Positions 1-5,695 of a DNA stretch of 5,695 nucleotides are shown one piece after another (position 1 is the first letter of the stretch; every line of letters begins with the position of its first letter). Position numbers and translations under genes: made by a program. The notes below the pieces were generated by a model. The model was not told the DNA's origin, ran no database searches, and saw only the letters and a program-made list of their open reading frames with translations. Source of the stretch: Chlamydiota bacterium (GTDB lineage Bacteria; Chlamydiota; Chlamydiia; Chlamydiales; SM23-39); assembly GCA_027449725.1 (NCBI GenBank), contig DAIDLB010000156.1, forward strand, positions 1-5,695, read 5' to 3'.

Positions 1-72
1 CGCGATTCGATGCAGCAAGAGCGAGTTCCTGCCGATCAGTTAATTGAAATTCTCAATAAAAAATTGCAGTAG
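1..72 (+). CDS. C-terminal end of an unidentified upstream gene (partial)
   Basis: Frame 1 is open from the window edge to a TAG stop at 70-72 and gives 23 residues ending in ADQLIEILNKKLQ. The peptide is polar and helix-like, and the codons look ordinary. The stop is followed directly by AT-rich non-coding sequence, as expected at a gene end. No family can be recognised from so short a piece, and a chance open frame of this length is possible. If real, the gene runs in the same direction as the PARG-like gene, about 70 bases upstream of it. Confidence 0.4.
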   Translation, partial: RDSMQQERVPADQLIEILNKKLQ

Positions 73-141
73 TTTCAATTTTTATCTTAACTTTTATTTT
101 AAACCTTCCTGGATTATTATGTTTGCACCAGGAGCTTTGTA
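73..141 (+). promoter_or_regulatory. AT-rich leader with possible promoter and Shine-Dalgarno site
   Basis: This stretch is clearly richer in A and T than the genes on either side. A TATTAT hexamer at 115-120 is one mismatch from the sigma-70 type -10 box, but the matching -35 position (92-97, TTTTAT) is poor. An alternative pair further upstream, TTGCAG at 64-69 with weak -10 candidates near 83-93, is no better. A clear AGGAG at 130-134 lies 7 bases before the ATG at 142 and fixes that start. A promoter here is likely from the context, but its exact boxes are not settled. Confidence 0.4.
106..134 (+). promoter_or_regulatory. Possible hairpin covering the ribosome-binding site
   Basis: TCCTGG at 107-112 is the exact reverse complement of CCAGGA at 128-133, giving six Watson-Crick pairs. 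A G-U pair (106/134) extends the stem, and the loop has 15 bases. The 3' arm contains the AGGAG Shine-Dalgarno motif of the downstream gene, so the folded form would hide it. The stem only exists in the RNA if transcription starts upstream of about 106. If TATTAT at 115-120 is the true -10 box, the 5' arm is not transcribed. The stem is short and may be chance. Confidence 0.3.
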
Positions 142-1758
142 ATGGCAGCACTTACCCCTCTCGAGCAAATTGCTTTTTTCAATTATCAACTATTTCGAAC
201 GCCTGCGAAGCTGAGTGCGCTCCAACCGTTAAAAGAATATTTTGTTGCGCTTCAACAGAATTCTACGGACCCGATTTACGTGAAGGAGCTGAACAAGGCA
301 AGGGTTCTTCTCGAGTTGAAAGAGGAGCAGGCGACGCTTGCGGCCAAAGTGGAAGAGGTCTTTATCCGTTGGAAGGGGCTGGAAAATTCGGTGCGCGCAG
401 CAAGCTCAGCAAATTATTCGGAGCTCTCGATAGAGATCACGAATCTGAAAAAAGAGATTGCAGGGTTGCAGGAAAACATCTTTCCTCCCGAGCGTCCCAA
501 GGCGGCGCTCCTTGCCAGAACAGAGGTTTTGGGCCGCGTTCTTGAACAGCATAATCCGAATGCCTGGATCACTCATGCCGTCTTCCAGTCGGCCATTGGA
601 GCGGGCATCGGCCTCTTTTTTGCCAATGTGCCAAAGGCAATGGAAGAGGCGCTTGTCGCTGTCGATGGAATTGCGAACCACACCTTTGAGAGTTCGATCT
701 GCGATCCTGCGTCTTGCTCCGCTACAGCGTCGCCGAATGCCCTCCTGGGAACCGGTCTTTTGATCGGCGTGTCGGGGGTGCTGATCTTCAATACGGTCAA
801 CAAAGTAAGGAAGCTGGCGACGTCGCTCCTCAGCAAAGCCTATACCTGGGCGACCCAAGAAAGCCCTCCCCCTGTTAAAGAAGGGCGTCCCAAGATAGAG
901 AATAAGCCGTCCAATCCGATGCCCCTTGACAGGGTTCCTTTGATGCCGCTCCATCCGACCAAGCAATCGGCCTACGACAAGCTCACAGCCGGGAAAGCTC
1001 CGGACGATTGGATTCATGTTACGTCGCACTCTCTGGCAGATCCTGCTGCTTTATTGGACAGCAAGCCTTTCTGCCGCCCCAAGCAGCCTGTAGAAGAGAA
1101 AAGCGGTTCCTTTGCTTTTCCCGCTTCGACGGAAGAAGTAGAGCACTGGACAGCCGATTTTGCCAATCCCCGCCTCCTGGGGAAAATCGACGGTCCTCTT
1201 CTCGGACATGAAGAGCTGCTCGCGCTCGAACATCCCGTGTTGTACCACCTTCGGGCCCTTCTCAATACAATCCCTTCCACCGATCTGCTGGAGGGCAGCC
1301 AAATCGTCCTGATCTCCCATGTCGGGCGCTATGGCGATGCCAAAGGTCGCTTCAACCAACCCACCTTTAGCAACCTCTTTGCAATGGCAGCGCCGCAAAA
1401 CCCGGGCGCTCCCGGAGAGCCAATCCAAAGGCAGCACCTCAAAGAGCTTTTCGTCAAATCGTGCACCGCCTTTTCCGCGGTTGCGAACAAGGCGGAAAAC
1501 GCCGGAAAGCGGGCAATTGCCCATACGTGCGGAGCCGGCGGACCGCCCCTGGCTGCTGCGCTAACCCAGATTCTCGCAGCCCGCACCGCCGGCATCGAGC
1601 TCCACTACTACACGGAAGGCGATACGGAAGCTTTTTCCGAAGCGGAAAAGATCCTGGCTGCGTTAGAAGCGCGGGCGCCCAATGCTTACGTCGGGGAAAT
1701 TCTGGTTCACCTGGCCGCACATGCCAAAGAGTACGGCATCGTCTACAGCCAAAGCTGA
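142..1758 (+). CDS. Membrane-anchored protein with divergent PARG-like (poly(ADP-ribose) glycohydrolase) C-terminal domain
   Basis: The protein has 538 residues and starts at an ATG 7 bases after AGGAG. It has no Sec signal peptide. Residues 45-115 are charged and helical, probably coiled coil. Two hydrophobic helices (about 141-162 and 199-218) flank a 36-residue loop with Cys187 and Cys192, and residues 240-272 form a Pro-rich linker. The C-terminal half resembles PARG macrodomains. HWTADFAN (335-342) is followed 14 residues after Asn342 by HEEL (356-359). Human PARG, as I recall it, has the same spacing from Asn740 to QEE, so Glu357 and Glu358 match the catalytic glutamate pair. A Pro nine residues past the motif start (365) also matches. 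Further on, CGAGG (463-467), QILAA (476-480) and YYTEGD (489-494) parallel the PARG segment GCGAFGGD...QILAA...YFTFGD. The GGG loop reads LGK (346-348), so activity is uncertain. It may remove ADP-ribose from host proteins, or only bind it. Homology is fairly likely; the function is inferred. Confidence 0.7.
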   Translation: MAALTPLEQIAFFNYQLFRTPAKLSALQPLKEYFVALQQNSTDPIYVKELNKARVLLELKEEQATLAAKVEEVFIRWKGLENSVRAASSANYSELSIEITNLKKEIAGLQENIFPPERPKAALLARTEVLGRVLEQHNPNAWITHAVFQSAIGAGIGLFFANVPKAMEEALVAVDGIANHTFESSICDPASCSATASPNALLGTGLLIGVSGVLIFNTVNKVRKLATSLLSKAYTWATQESPPPVKEGRPKIENKPSNPMPLDRVPLMPLHPTKQSAYDKLTAGKAPDDWIHVTSHSLADPAALLDSKPFCRPKQPVEEKSGSFAFPASTEEVEHWTADFANPRLLGKIDGPLLGHEELLALEHPVLYHLRALLNTIPSTDLLEGSQIVLISHVGRYGDAKGRFNQPTFSNLFAMAAPQNPGAPGEPIQRQHLKELFVKSCTAFSAVANKAENAGKRAIAHTCGAGGPPLAAALTQILAARTAGIELHYYTEGDTEAFSEAEKILAALEARAPNAYVGEILVHLAAHAKEYGIVYSQS

Positions 1759-1775
1759 TCGAACAGCGTTATATT

Positions 1776-1798
1776 TATACCGCGCTCCGTCAGGTATA
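1776..1798. terminator. Weak inverted repeat between convergent genes
   Basis: TATACC at 1776-1781 pairs with GGTATA at 1793-1798, giving a six-base stem with an 11-base loop. The right arm lies inside the last codons of the leftward ATPase gene. There is no T tract on either side and the stem is half A-T, so it is not a canonical intrinsic terminator. It is listed because it is the only fold seen in the 31-base gap where two transcripts meet. Confidence 0.15.
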
Positions 1799-4192
1799 GC
1801 TCTCATGTAATTTGTAGATGAAGAGCTTGACCCCATCTTCGATGAACATCCAGACAACGGCATACAGCCAAAGATAGCCGATGTAGGCCCAGGGAAGCGG
1901 GTGGAGGAAAAGGCCGAACCCTACGATGAGCGCAGCGAAGATCTGCGTGCCGAGAATGGCCGTAAACAGGATGGGTGAAGGGTAAGGCGGGAAATAAAAG
2001 GCGTTTCTTGTTCTCGCGACAAAGAGGGTGAGATGCCCTGCGATCGAAAGCTTTAAAAAGATCAGCGTCTGCAGCTCGTCCAATGACAGGTTAAAATAGG
2101 TTTTGGCCAGGATGATCAGAAGGAACGATTCGAGGATGCCGATCGCCCCGAGCGAGGAAGAGACGGAGAGGACGCGCGGCATATTCCATCGGACGGGTGT
2201 TTGATTGAGCAGGGTGTGGTCGTAGACGATCGTCATGATGGGTAAATCGTTGAGAAGGGCAAGCAGGATGATCATCAGGGCAGTGATCGGATAGAAATTG
2301 TAGATCAGGATGCAAAGGGTCATGAAGAACATGATCCGGATCGTTTCTGCAATCCGGTAGATCGCGTAGCTGTTCATCCGCTCGAAGATTCTCCTCGCTT
2401 CTTCGATTGCCCGGATAATGACGGAGAGGCCCGGCTCTGTTAAGACAAGGGACGCGGCCGAGCGCGCCGCATCGGTAGAGCCGCTCACTGCAATCCCCAC
2501 ATCAGCCTGTTTGAGGGCGGGTGCGTCGTTCACCCCGTCCCCTGTCATGGCGACAATATGTTTTTTCTCCTGAAGCGCTTTGACGATCTCATATTTATGC
2601 TCGGGAAAAACCTGGGCAAAACCGTCTACCCCGTCCATCTCGCCGCCGAGCTTCTTGAGGTCCTCCGCCGAGCAGATCTTCCCGCCAATCCCGAGATTCC
2701 CGGCAATTTCTTTGGCGATGGCGAGATTGTCCCCCGTCAGCATCTTGATCCGGATTCCATGTGAGACGGCTTCTTCAACAGTTGCTTTCGCATCGTCGCG
2801 AAGCGGATCGGAAAGGGTCAAGAGGCCGAGAAAATGCCATTCTTTCCCATCCCCGCTGCTGGCAACACCGAGCGTTCGGTAGCCTTTTTGGGCGAAGGAG
2901 TCGATTGCAGACAAGATCTCATGATTGTTTTCCGGATTGCAAAGGGCCAAAACAACCTGTGGCGCCCCTTTTGTGACAAAAAAAGTATTGCCTTCGGGCG
3001 CAACCACCGTCGCCTCAGTGCGCTTGATCGTCGGATCGAACGGCTTGAAATGCGTCTGGCGATACGGTTTTAAAAGATCGGGATTTTTGATCCCTTTCAA
3101 GACGGCCAAGTCAATGGGATCTTCGTTTTCTTTTTTTGAGGCGAGAGCCGCGGAGACGAGCAAGGTTTCCGGATTCCCATTTTGAAAGACGACCGGATCG
3201 CCCAGCTCCAGCCGATTTTGTGTCAGGGTACCCGTTTTATCGCTGCAAAGGATATCGATACCGGCCATCTCTTCGATCGATTCGAGTTTGGCGACGATCG
3301 CTTTGAATTTGGAGAGCCGCAAAGCTCCGAGGGCCATCGTGACGGATAAAACAGCGGGCATCGCCACGGGGATCGAAGCGACGATCAGGATGATGACAAA
3401 CTGGACGAGGTCGAGAAACGAAGCTCCGCGCGCCAACTGCATCGCAAGGAGGAGAAGGGCCAAAGCCAGGCTCAGGTAAATGAGAAAGTGGCCGATTTGC
3501 AAAACGGCTTTTTGAAAGTGCGATACCGTTCCGGCCTCTTCGACAAGCTTGGCCGTTTTTCCGAAAAAAGTCTGTTTTCCCGTTGCCGTGACAAGAGCTA
3601 CCATTTCTCCCTGGCGTGCGATGGACCCCGAATAGACCGGATCGCCACATTGTTTCGAGACGGGCAGCGATTCGCCCGTCAGGGCCGACTGGTCTACGCT
3701 GAAATAGTCTCCTTCAATGAGCTTGGCATCGGCCGGAATGATATTTCCAAGTCGCAGCCGGATAATGTCTCCGGGAACAAGGGCTGCAGCTTCGATTTCT
3801 TTCCATATGCCGTCTCTTTTAACAAGGCTTTTGACTGCGAGATTTTGTTTGAGCGCCTCAACCGCATTGCCCGCCTGGAACTCCTCAAAGAACCCGACGA
3901 GTCCGTTTACGATCAGCAGGACAATGATAATAATGAGGTTGGGCCAATGATGCAAAATGGCGGATAAAATAGCGGCGAATTCGATCATCCAGGGGATCGG
4001 CCCCCAGAAATAGGAGAAAAAATGGAGAAGGACGGATTTCTTTTTTTCTTCCAAAAGATTGGGGCCGCACCGGAGGAGCCGCTCTTTGGCCGCAGAATCG
4101 CTCAGTCCGTTGGAAGATGATTCGAGGCGATGAAAAAGCTCTTCGACGGAAAGGGTTTTGCATTCTTCCGAAGAGACAAAGCAACTGTTCAT
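1790..4192 (-). CDS. P3A-type plasma-membrane H+-transporting ATPase
   Basis: This P-type ATPase of 800 residues uses ATP to pump protons out across the cytoplasmic membrane. From the ATG at 4192, the actuator TGES is at 172-175, the M4 motif IPVAMP at 274-279, and the phosphorylation motif DKTGT with Asp318. The nucleotide-domain KGAP starts at Lys408, and TGDN (486-489) and TGDGVNDAP (550-558) form the hinge. Subclass P3A is supported by three residues matching those described in plant AHA2: Asn96 in M2 (AHA2 Asn106), Arg619 in M5 (Arg655) and Asp649 in M6 (Asp684, the proton-binding residue). About ten membrane segments can be read in the usual 2+2+6 layout. There is no long C-terminal autoinhibitory tail, unlike the plant enzymes. 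The ATG overlaps the ackA stop as ATGA. A GTG at 4207 would add five residues but lies on the AGGGAG purine stretch, so the ATG is preferred. It is the last gene of the operon seen here. Confidence 0.93.
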   Translation of the reverse strand: MNSCFVSSEECKTLSVEELFHRLESSSNGLSDSAAKERLLRCGPNLLEEKKKSVLLHFFSYFWGPIPWMIEFAAILSAILHHWPNLIIIIVLLIVNGLVGFFEEFQAGNAVEALKQNLAVKSLVKRDGIWKEIEAAALVPGDIIRLRLGNIIPADAKLIEGDYFSVDQSALTGESLPVSKQCGDPVYSGSIARQGEMVALVTATGKQTFFGKTAKLVEEAGTVSHFQKAVLQIGHFLIYLSLALALLLLAMQLARGASFLDLVQFVIILIVASIPVAMPAVLSVTMALGALRLSKFKAIVAKLESIEEMAGIDILCSDKTGTLTQNRLELGDPVVFQNGNPETLLVSAALASKKENEDPIDLAVLKGIKNPDLLKPYRQTHFKPFDPTIKRTEATVVAPEGNTFFVTKGAPQVVLALCNPENNHEILSAIDSFAQKGYRTLGVASSGDGKEWHFLGLLTLSDPLRDDAKATVEEAVSHGIRIKMLTGDNLAIAKEIAGNLGIGGKICSAEDLKKLGGEMDGVDGFAQVFPEHKYEIVKALQEKKHIVAMTGDGVNDAPALKQADVGIAVSGSTDAARSAASLVLTEPGLSVIIRAIEEARRIFERMNSYAIYRIAETIRIMFFMTLCILIYNFYPITALMIILLALLNDLPIMTIVYDHTLLNQTPVRWNMPRVLSVSSSLGAIGILESFLLIILAKTYFNLSLDELQTLIFLKLSIAGHLTLFVARTRNAFYFPPYPSPILFTAILGTQIFAALIVGFGLFLHPLPWAYIGYLWLYAVVWMFIEDGVKLFIYKLHESYT
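4189..4192 (-). other. ATGA stop-start overlap, ackA to H+-ATPase
   Basis: On the minus strand the last bases of ackA read TTATGA, where TGA (4191-4189) ends acetate kinase and ATG (4192-4190) starts the ATPase. This arrangement usually means ribosomes reinitiate, so the ATPase is translated in step with the kinase. A purine-rich AGGGAG at 4212-4207 lies 14 bases upstream, farther than the usual Shine-Dalgarno distance, which fits dependence on coupling. Confidence 0.75.
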
Positions 4193-5331
4193 AAATGCTT
4201 TAAGCACTCCCTAGCTATTTCCAGGGCCTCTTTAGCGTGGACCAGGAGAATTTTGACCTTTGAGTCCGCGGCCGAAAGGACCGTATCCGCATCATGGGCC
4301 CTTTCGTTTTGCTCTGGATCCAGCTTGAGGCCCAAAAAAGAAAAATTCTCGGAAACGCGCTTTCTGATGAACGCGGCGTTTTCGCCGATTCCTGCGGTAA
4401 ATACCAGGGTGTCGATCCCTTGCAGAGAGGCGATCATGGAGCCGATGAGGGAGTTCAGCCGGTGCAGATACACCTCCAATGCAAGAGCCCCACGGGGCTT
4501 TTCTCTCTTTGCAATCACTTCGCGCATATCACTCGAAATGCCCGAGACGCCCCATAGTCCCGATTCTTCATAGAGCTCTTTCGAGAGCTCTTCCGGTTTT
4601 TTCTGCTTTTTTTCCAGAAAGTAAAGGAGGATTCCCGGGTCGACGGAGCCGGAGCGGGTGTCCATCATAAGTCCATCGAGAGGGGTAAATCCCATCGTGG
4701 TATCGATGCTTTTGCCCCCTTTTACAGCGCAAAGGGAGGCGCCCGATCCCAGGTGGCAGATCACCAGCTTGCCGCATCCTTTGGCCAGTTCGGCGGCGCG
4801 CCGTGCAGCGTATTGAAAACTGATCCCATGAAATCCGTAGCGGCAAATGCCTTCTTCGAACCATCGGTAAGGTCCGGGATAGATGCGGGCCGCGTCGGCC
4901 AAGGTATGGTGAAAGGCCGTGTCGAAGACGGCGACGTGTACGGCTTTTGGGAAGCGCTTTTCCAGGAATTCGATGGCTTCCAGCTCGATGAGATTGTGAA
5001 GCGGGGCGAGTTTGGCAAATTCCCGGATCGCCTGCTTCACTTCAGGCGCCACGACAACGCTTTCTTTGAATTTCAACCCTCCATGGACAATGCGGTGGCC
5101 AATGGCACCGATGTTGTCCGGGTGCATCAGAGTAAGCAAGTAGTCCAGCGCAGCCAGAGGAGTTTTTTGTTTTAAAGGCTCTTCTTGAGACTCTCCATCT
5201 TTTTTTTTGATCGAGAGGAGAGGAGCCTGAAAGTCGTTTTTCCACCCGATTTGCGCTTCCCAGACAAGAGAGTCTCGATAGAGGGCGCACTTGATTGTGC
5301 TCGAGCCGCAGTTGAGAACCAGTCTATTCAT
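4189..5331 (-). CDS. ackA: Acetate kinase
   Basis: Acetate kinase interconverts acetyl phosphate plus ADP with acetate plus ATP in the cytoplasm. From the ATG at 5331 the protein has 380 residues, slightly shorter than the usual 395-410. The first family signature is [11 protein letters not shown] (4-14, with Asn7) and the second is GHRIVHGG (78-85, with Arg80). FDTAFH holds Asp137, YGFHG holds His168, CHLGSGAS holds His193 and [11 protein letters not shown] holds Arg226. FTAGIGEN is present near 311-318. Near the C-terminus KEALEIAR keeps the first Glu (368) of the family's NEE motif while the second is Ala. All residues I know to be catalytic are therefore present. An ATG at 5349 would add six residues, but 5331 gives the family's normal N-terminus and an ATGA overlap with the phosphoketolase stop, with GGGGCGG nine bases upstream. 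Being next to phosphoketolase suggests that it works in the ATP-forming direction. Confidence 0.96.
   Translation of the reverse strand: MNRLVLNCGSSTIKCALYRDSLVWEAQIGWKNDFQAPLLSIKKKDGESQEEPLKQKTPLAALDYLLTLMHPDNIGAIGHRIVHGGLKFKESVVVAPEVKQAIREFAKLAPLHNLIELEAIEFLEKRFPKAVHVAVFDTAFHHTLADAARIYPGPYRWFEEGICRYGFHGISFQYAARRAAELAKGCGKLVICHLGSGASLCAVKGGKSIDTTMGFTPLDGLMMDTRSGSVDPGILLYFLEKKQKKPEELSKELYEESGLWGVSGISSDMREVIAKREKPRGALALEVYLHRLNSLIGSMIASLQGIDTLVFTAGIGENAAFIRKRVSENFSFLGLKLDPEQNERAHDADTVLSAADSKVKILLVHAKEALEIARECLKHL
5328..5331 (-). other. ATGA stop-start overlap, phosphoketolase to ackA
   Basis: The minus strand reads GGCATGAAAAAATGA. The final TGA (5330-5328) ends the phosphoketolase and the ATG (5331-5329) begins acetate kinase. 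This is the same four-base overlap as at the next junction and again points to coupled translation of one polycistronic message. Confidence 0.75.
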
Positions 5332-5695
5332 TTTTTCATGCCGCCCCATTTCCAGTTGCGAATCTCGGGGAGATCGATTCCGTATTTTTGGATATACTCT
5401 TTGTGTTCGAGGATCTTGTTTCGGAGGAATTGCTTGGCATAAGCCGCTCTGGCTCCGAGCTTTGGCACGCGGTCGATTACATCTTCGGCAAGATGGAAGC
5501 GGTCGAGATCGTTCATGACGACCATGTCGAAGGGAGTAGTCGTTGTCCCTTCCTCCTTATAGCCGCGTACATGCATATAGGGGTAATCCGTCCTCCGATA
5601 GGTCAGTCGATGGATCACAGAGGGATAGCCGTGGAAGGCAAAAATGACTTGAACGTTCTTGGGGAAAATCACATCGAAATCGCGGTCGGAAAGAC
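5328..5695 (-). CDS. xfp: Phosphoketolase (xylulose-5-P/fructose-6-P), C-terminal fragment
   Basis: The reading frame is open to the right window edge, so only the last 121 residues of a protein normally near 800 are seen and the start lies outside. The enzyme is thiamine-diphosphate dependent. It cleaves xylulose 5-phosphate, often also fructose 6-phosphate, with inorganic phosphate to give acetyl phosphate and glyceraldehyde 3-phosphate or erythrose 4-phosphate. The fragment carries the phosphoketolase C-terminal domain, with AFHGYP followed by IHRLTYRR, then [34 protein letters not shown] and a closing PEIRNWKW. These are highly characteristic of the family. Substrate preference cannot be judged from this end. 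A GTG at 5672 is an internal valine codon, not the start, since the family alignment continues upstream. It is the most upstream operon gene visible and supplies the substrate of acetate kinase. Confidence 0.95.
   Translation of the reverse strand, partial: LSDRDFDVIFPKNVQVIFAFHGYPSVIHRLTYRRTDYPYMHVRGYKEEGTTTTPFDMVVMNDLDRFHLAEDVIDRVPKLGARAAYAKQFLRNKILEHKEYIQKYGIDLPEIRNWKWGGMKK

Noticed and set aside
123..545. A 140-codon plus-strand frame starting at TTG 123 and overlapping the start of the PARG-like gene
   Set aside because: It has a rare start codon and no ribosome-binding site of its own, its composition looks random, and the overlapping frame from 142 has the AGGAG site and a long coherent protein.
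406..1029. A 207-codon open frame on the minus strand inside the PARG-like gene
   Set aside because: Its translation is rich in Arg, Gly and Pro without recognisable motifs, and it lies antisense to a better-supported gene with a proper ribosome-binding site.
1051..1524. A 157-codon minus-strand open frame opposite the PARG-like domain
   Set aside because: It shows no family features, and the plus strand carries the ordered conserved motifs; it is best explained as a shadow of moderate G+C coding sequence.
1766..1785. Imperfect palindrome around GCGTTATATTTATACCGC
   Set aside because: The stem has an internal mismatch, a tiny loop and no T tract; it is too weak to call a terminator or operator.
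3488..3967. A 159-codon plus-strand open frame opposite the H+-ATPase
   Set aside because: It is antisense to the actuator and early membrane region of a clearly conserved ATPase, and its peptide looks like random translation.
4753..5175. A 140-codon plus-strand open frame opposite ackA
   Set aside because: It runs opposite conserved acetate kinase motifs and has no recognisable domain.
5672..5695. GTG at 5672 as the start of a small 114-residue protein
   Set aside because: The frame stays open to the window edge and the residues continue the phosphoketolase pattern, so it is an internal codon of a truncated gene.

Overview
The window is dense bacterial sequence with one rightward gene and one leftward operon that converge on it. 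Base composition is moderate, roughly half G+C inside genes, and the leader before the first gene is AT-rich. The organism cannot be named from this sequence alone. A eukaryote-style poly(ADP-ribose) glycohydrolase-like domain on a protein with coiled coils and a two-helix membrane segment suggests a host-associated Gram-negative bacterium. An environmental chlamydia or a Legionella-like organism is a plausible guess, held with low confidence.

Left part (1-1758, + strand): the first 72 bases read as the last 23 codons of an upstream gene. An AT-rich leader of about 70 bases follows, with a good ribosome-binding site that can fold into a hairpin. Next is a 538-residue protein with no Sec signal peptide. 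It has a charged helical/coiled-coil N-terminus, two hydrophobic helices separated by a short loop, a proline-rich linker, and a C-terminal half that I read as a divergent PARG-type macrodomain. The FAN...(Q/H)EE spacing and the two catalytic glutamates of PARG are kept, but the GGG diphosphate loop is changed. This is the most unusual item in the window.

Right part (1790-5695, - strand): reading leftward, an operon encodes the C-terminal end of a phosphoketolase (xfp, cut by the window edge), acetate kinase (ackA) and a P3A-type plasma-membrane H+-ATPase. At both junctions the stop codon of one gene overlaps the start codon of the next as ATGA, so the three genes are probably translationally coupled. 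The set makes biochemical sense. Phosphoketolase splits sugar phosphates to acetyl phosphate, acetate kinase turns acetyl phosphate plus ADP into ATP and acetate, and the ATPase can spend that ATP to expel protons and hold membrane potential or internal pH. No phosphotransacetylase gene is seen here and none would be needed for this route.

The two units converge with only 31 bases between stop codons and no convincing intrinsic terminator. No RNA genes, insertion sequences, CRISPR arrays or long repeats were seen.
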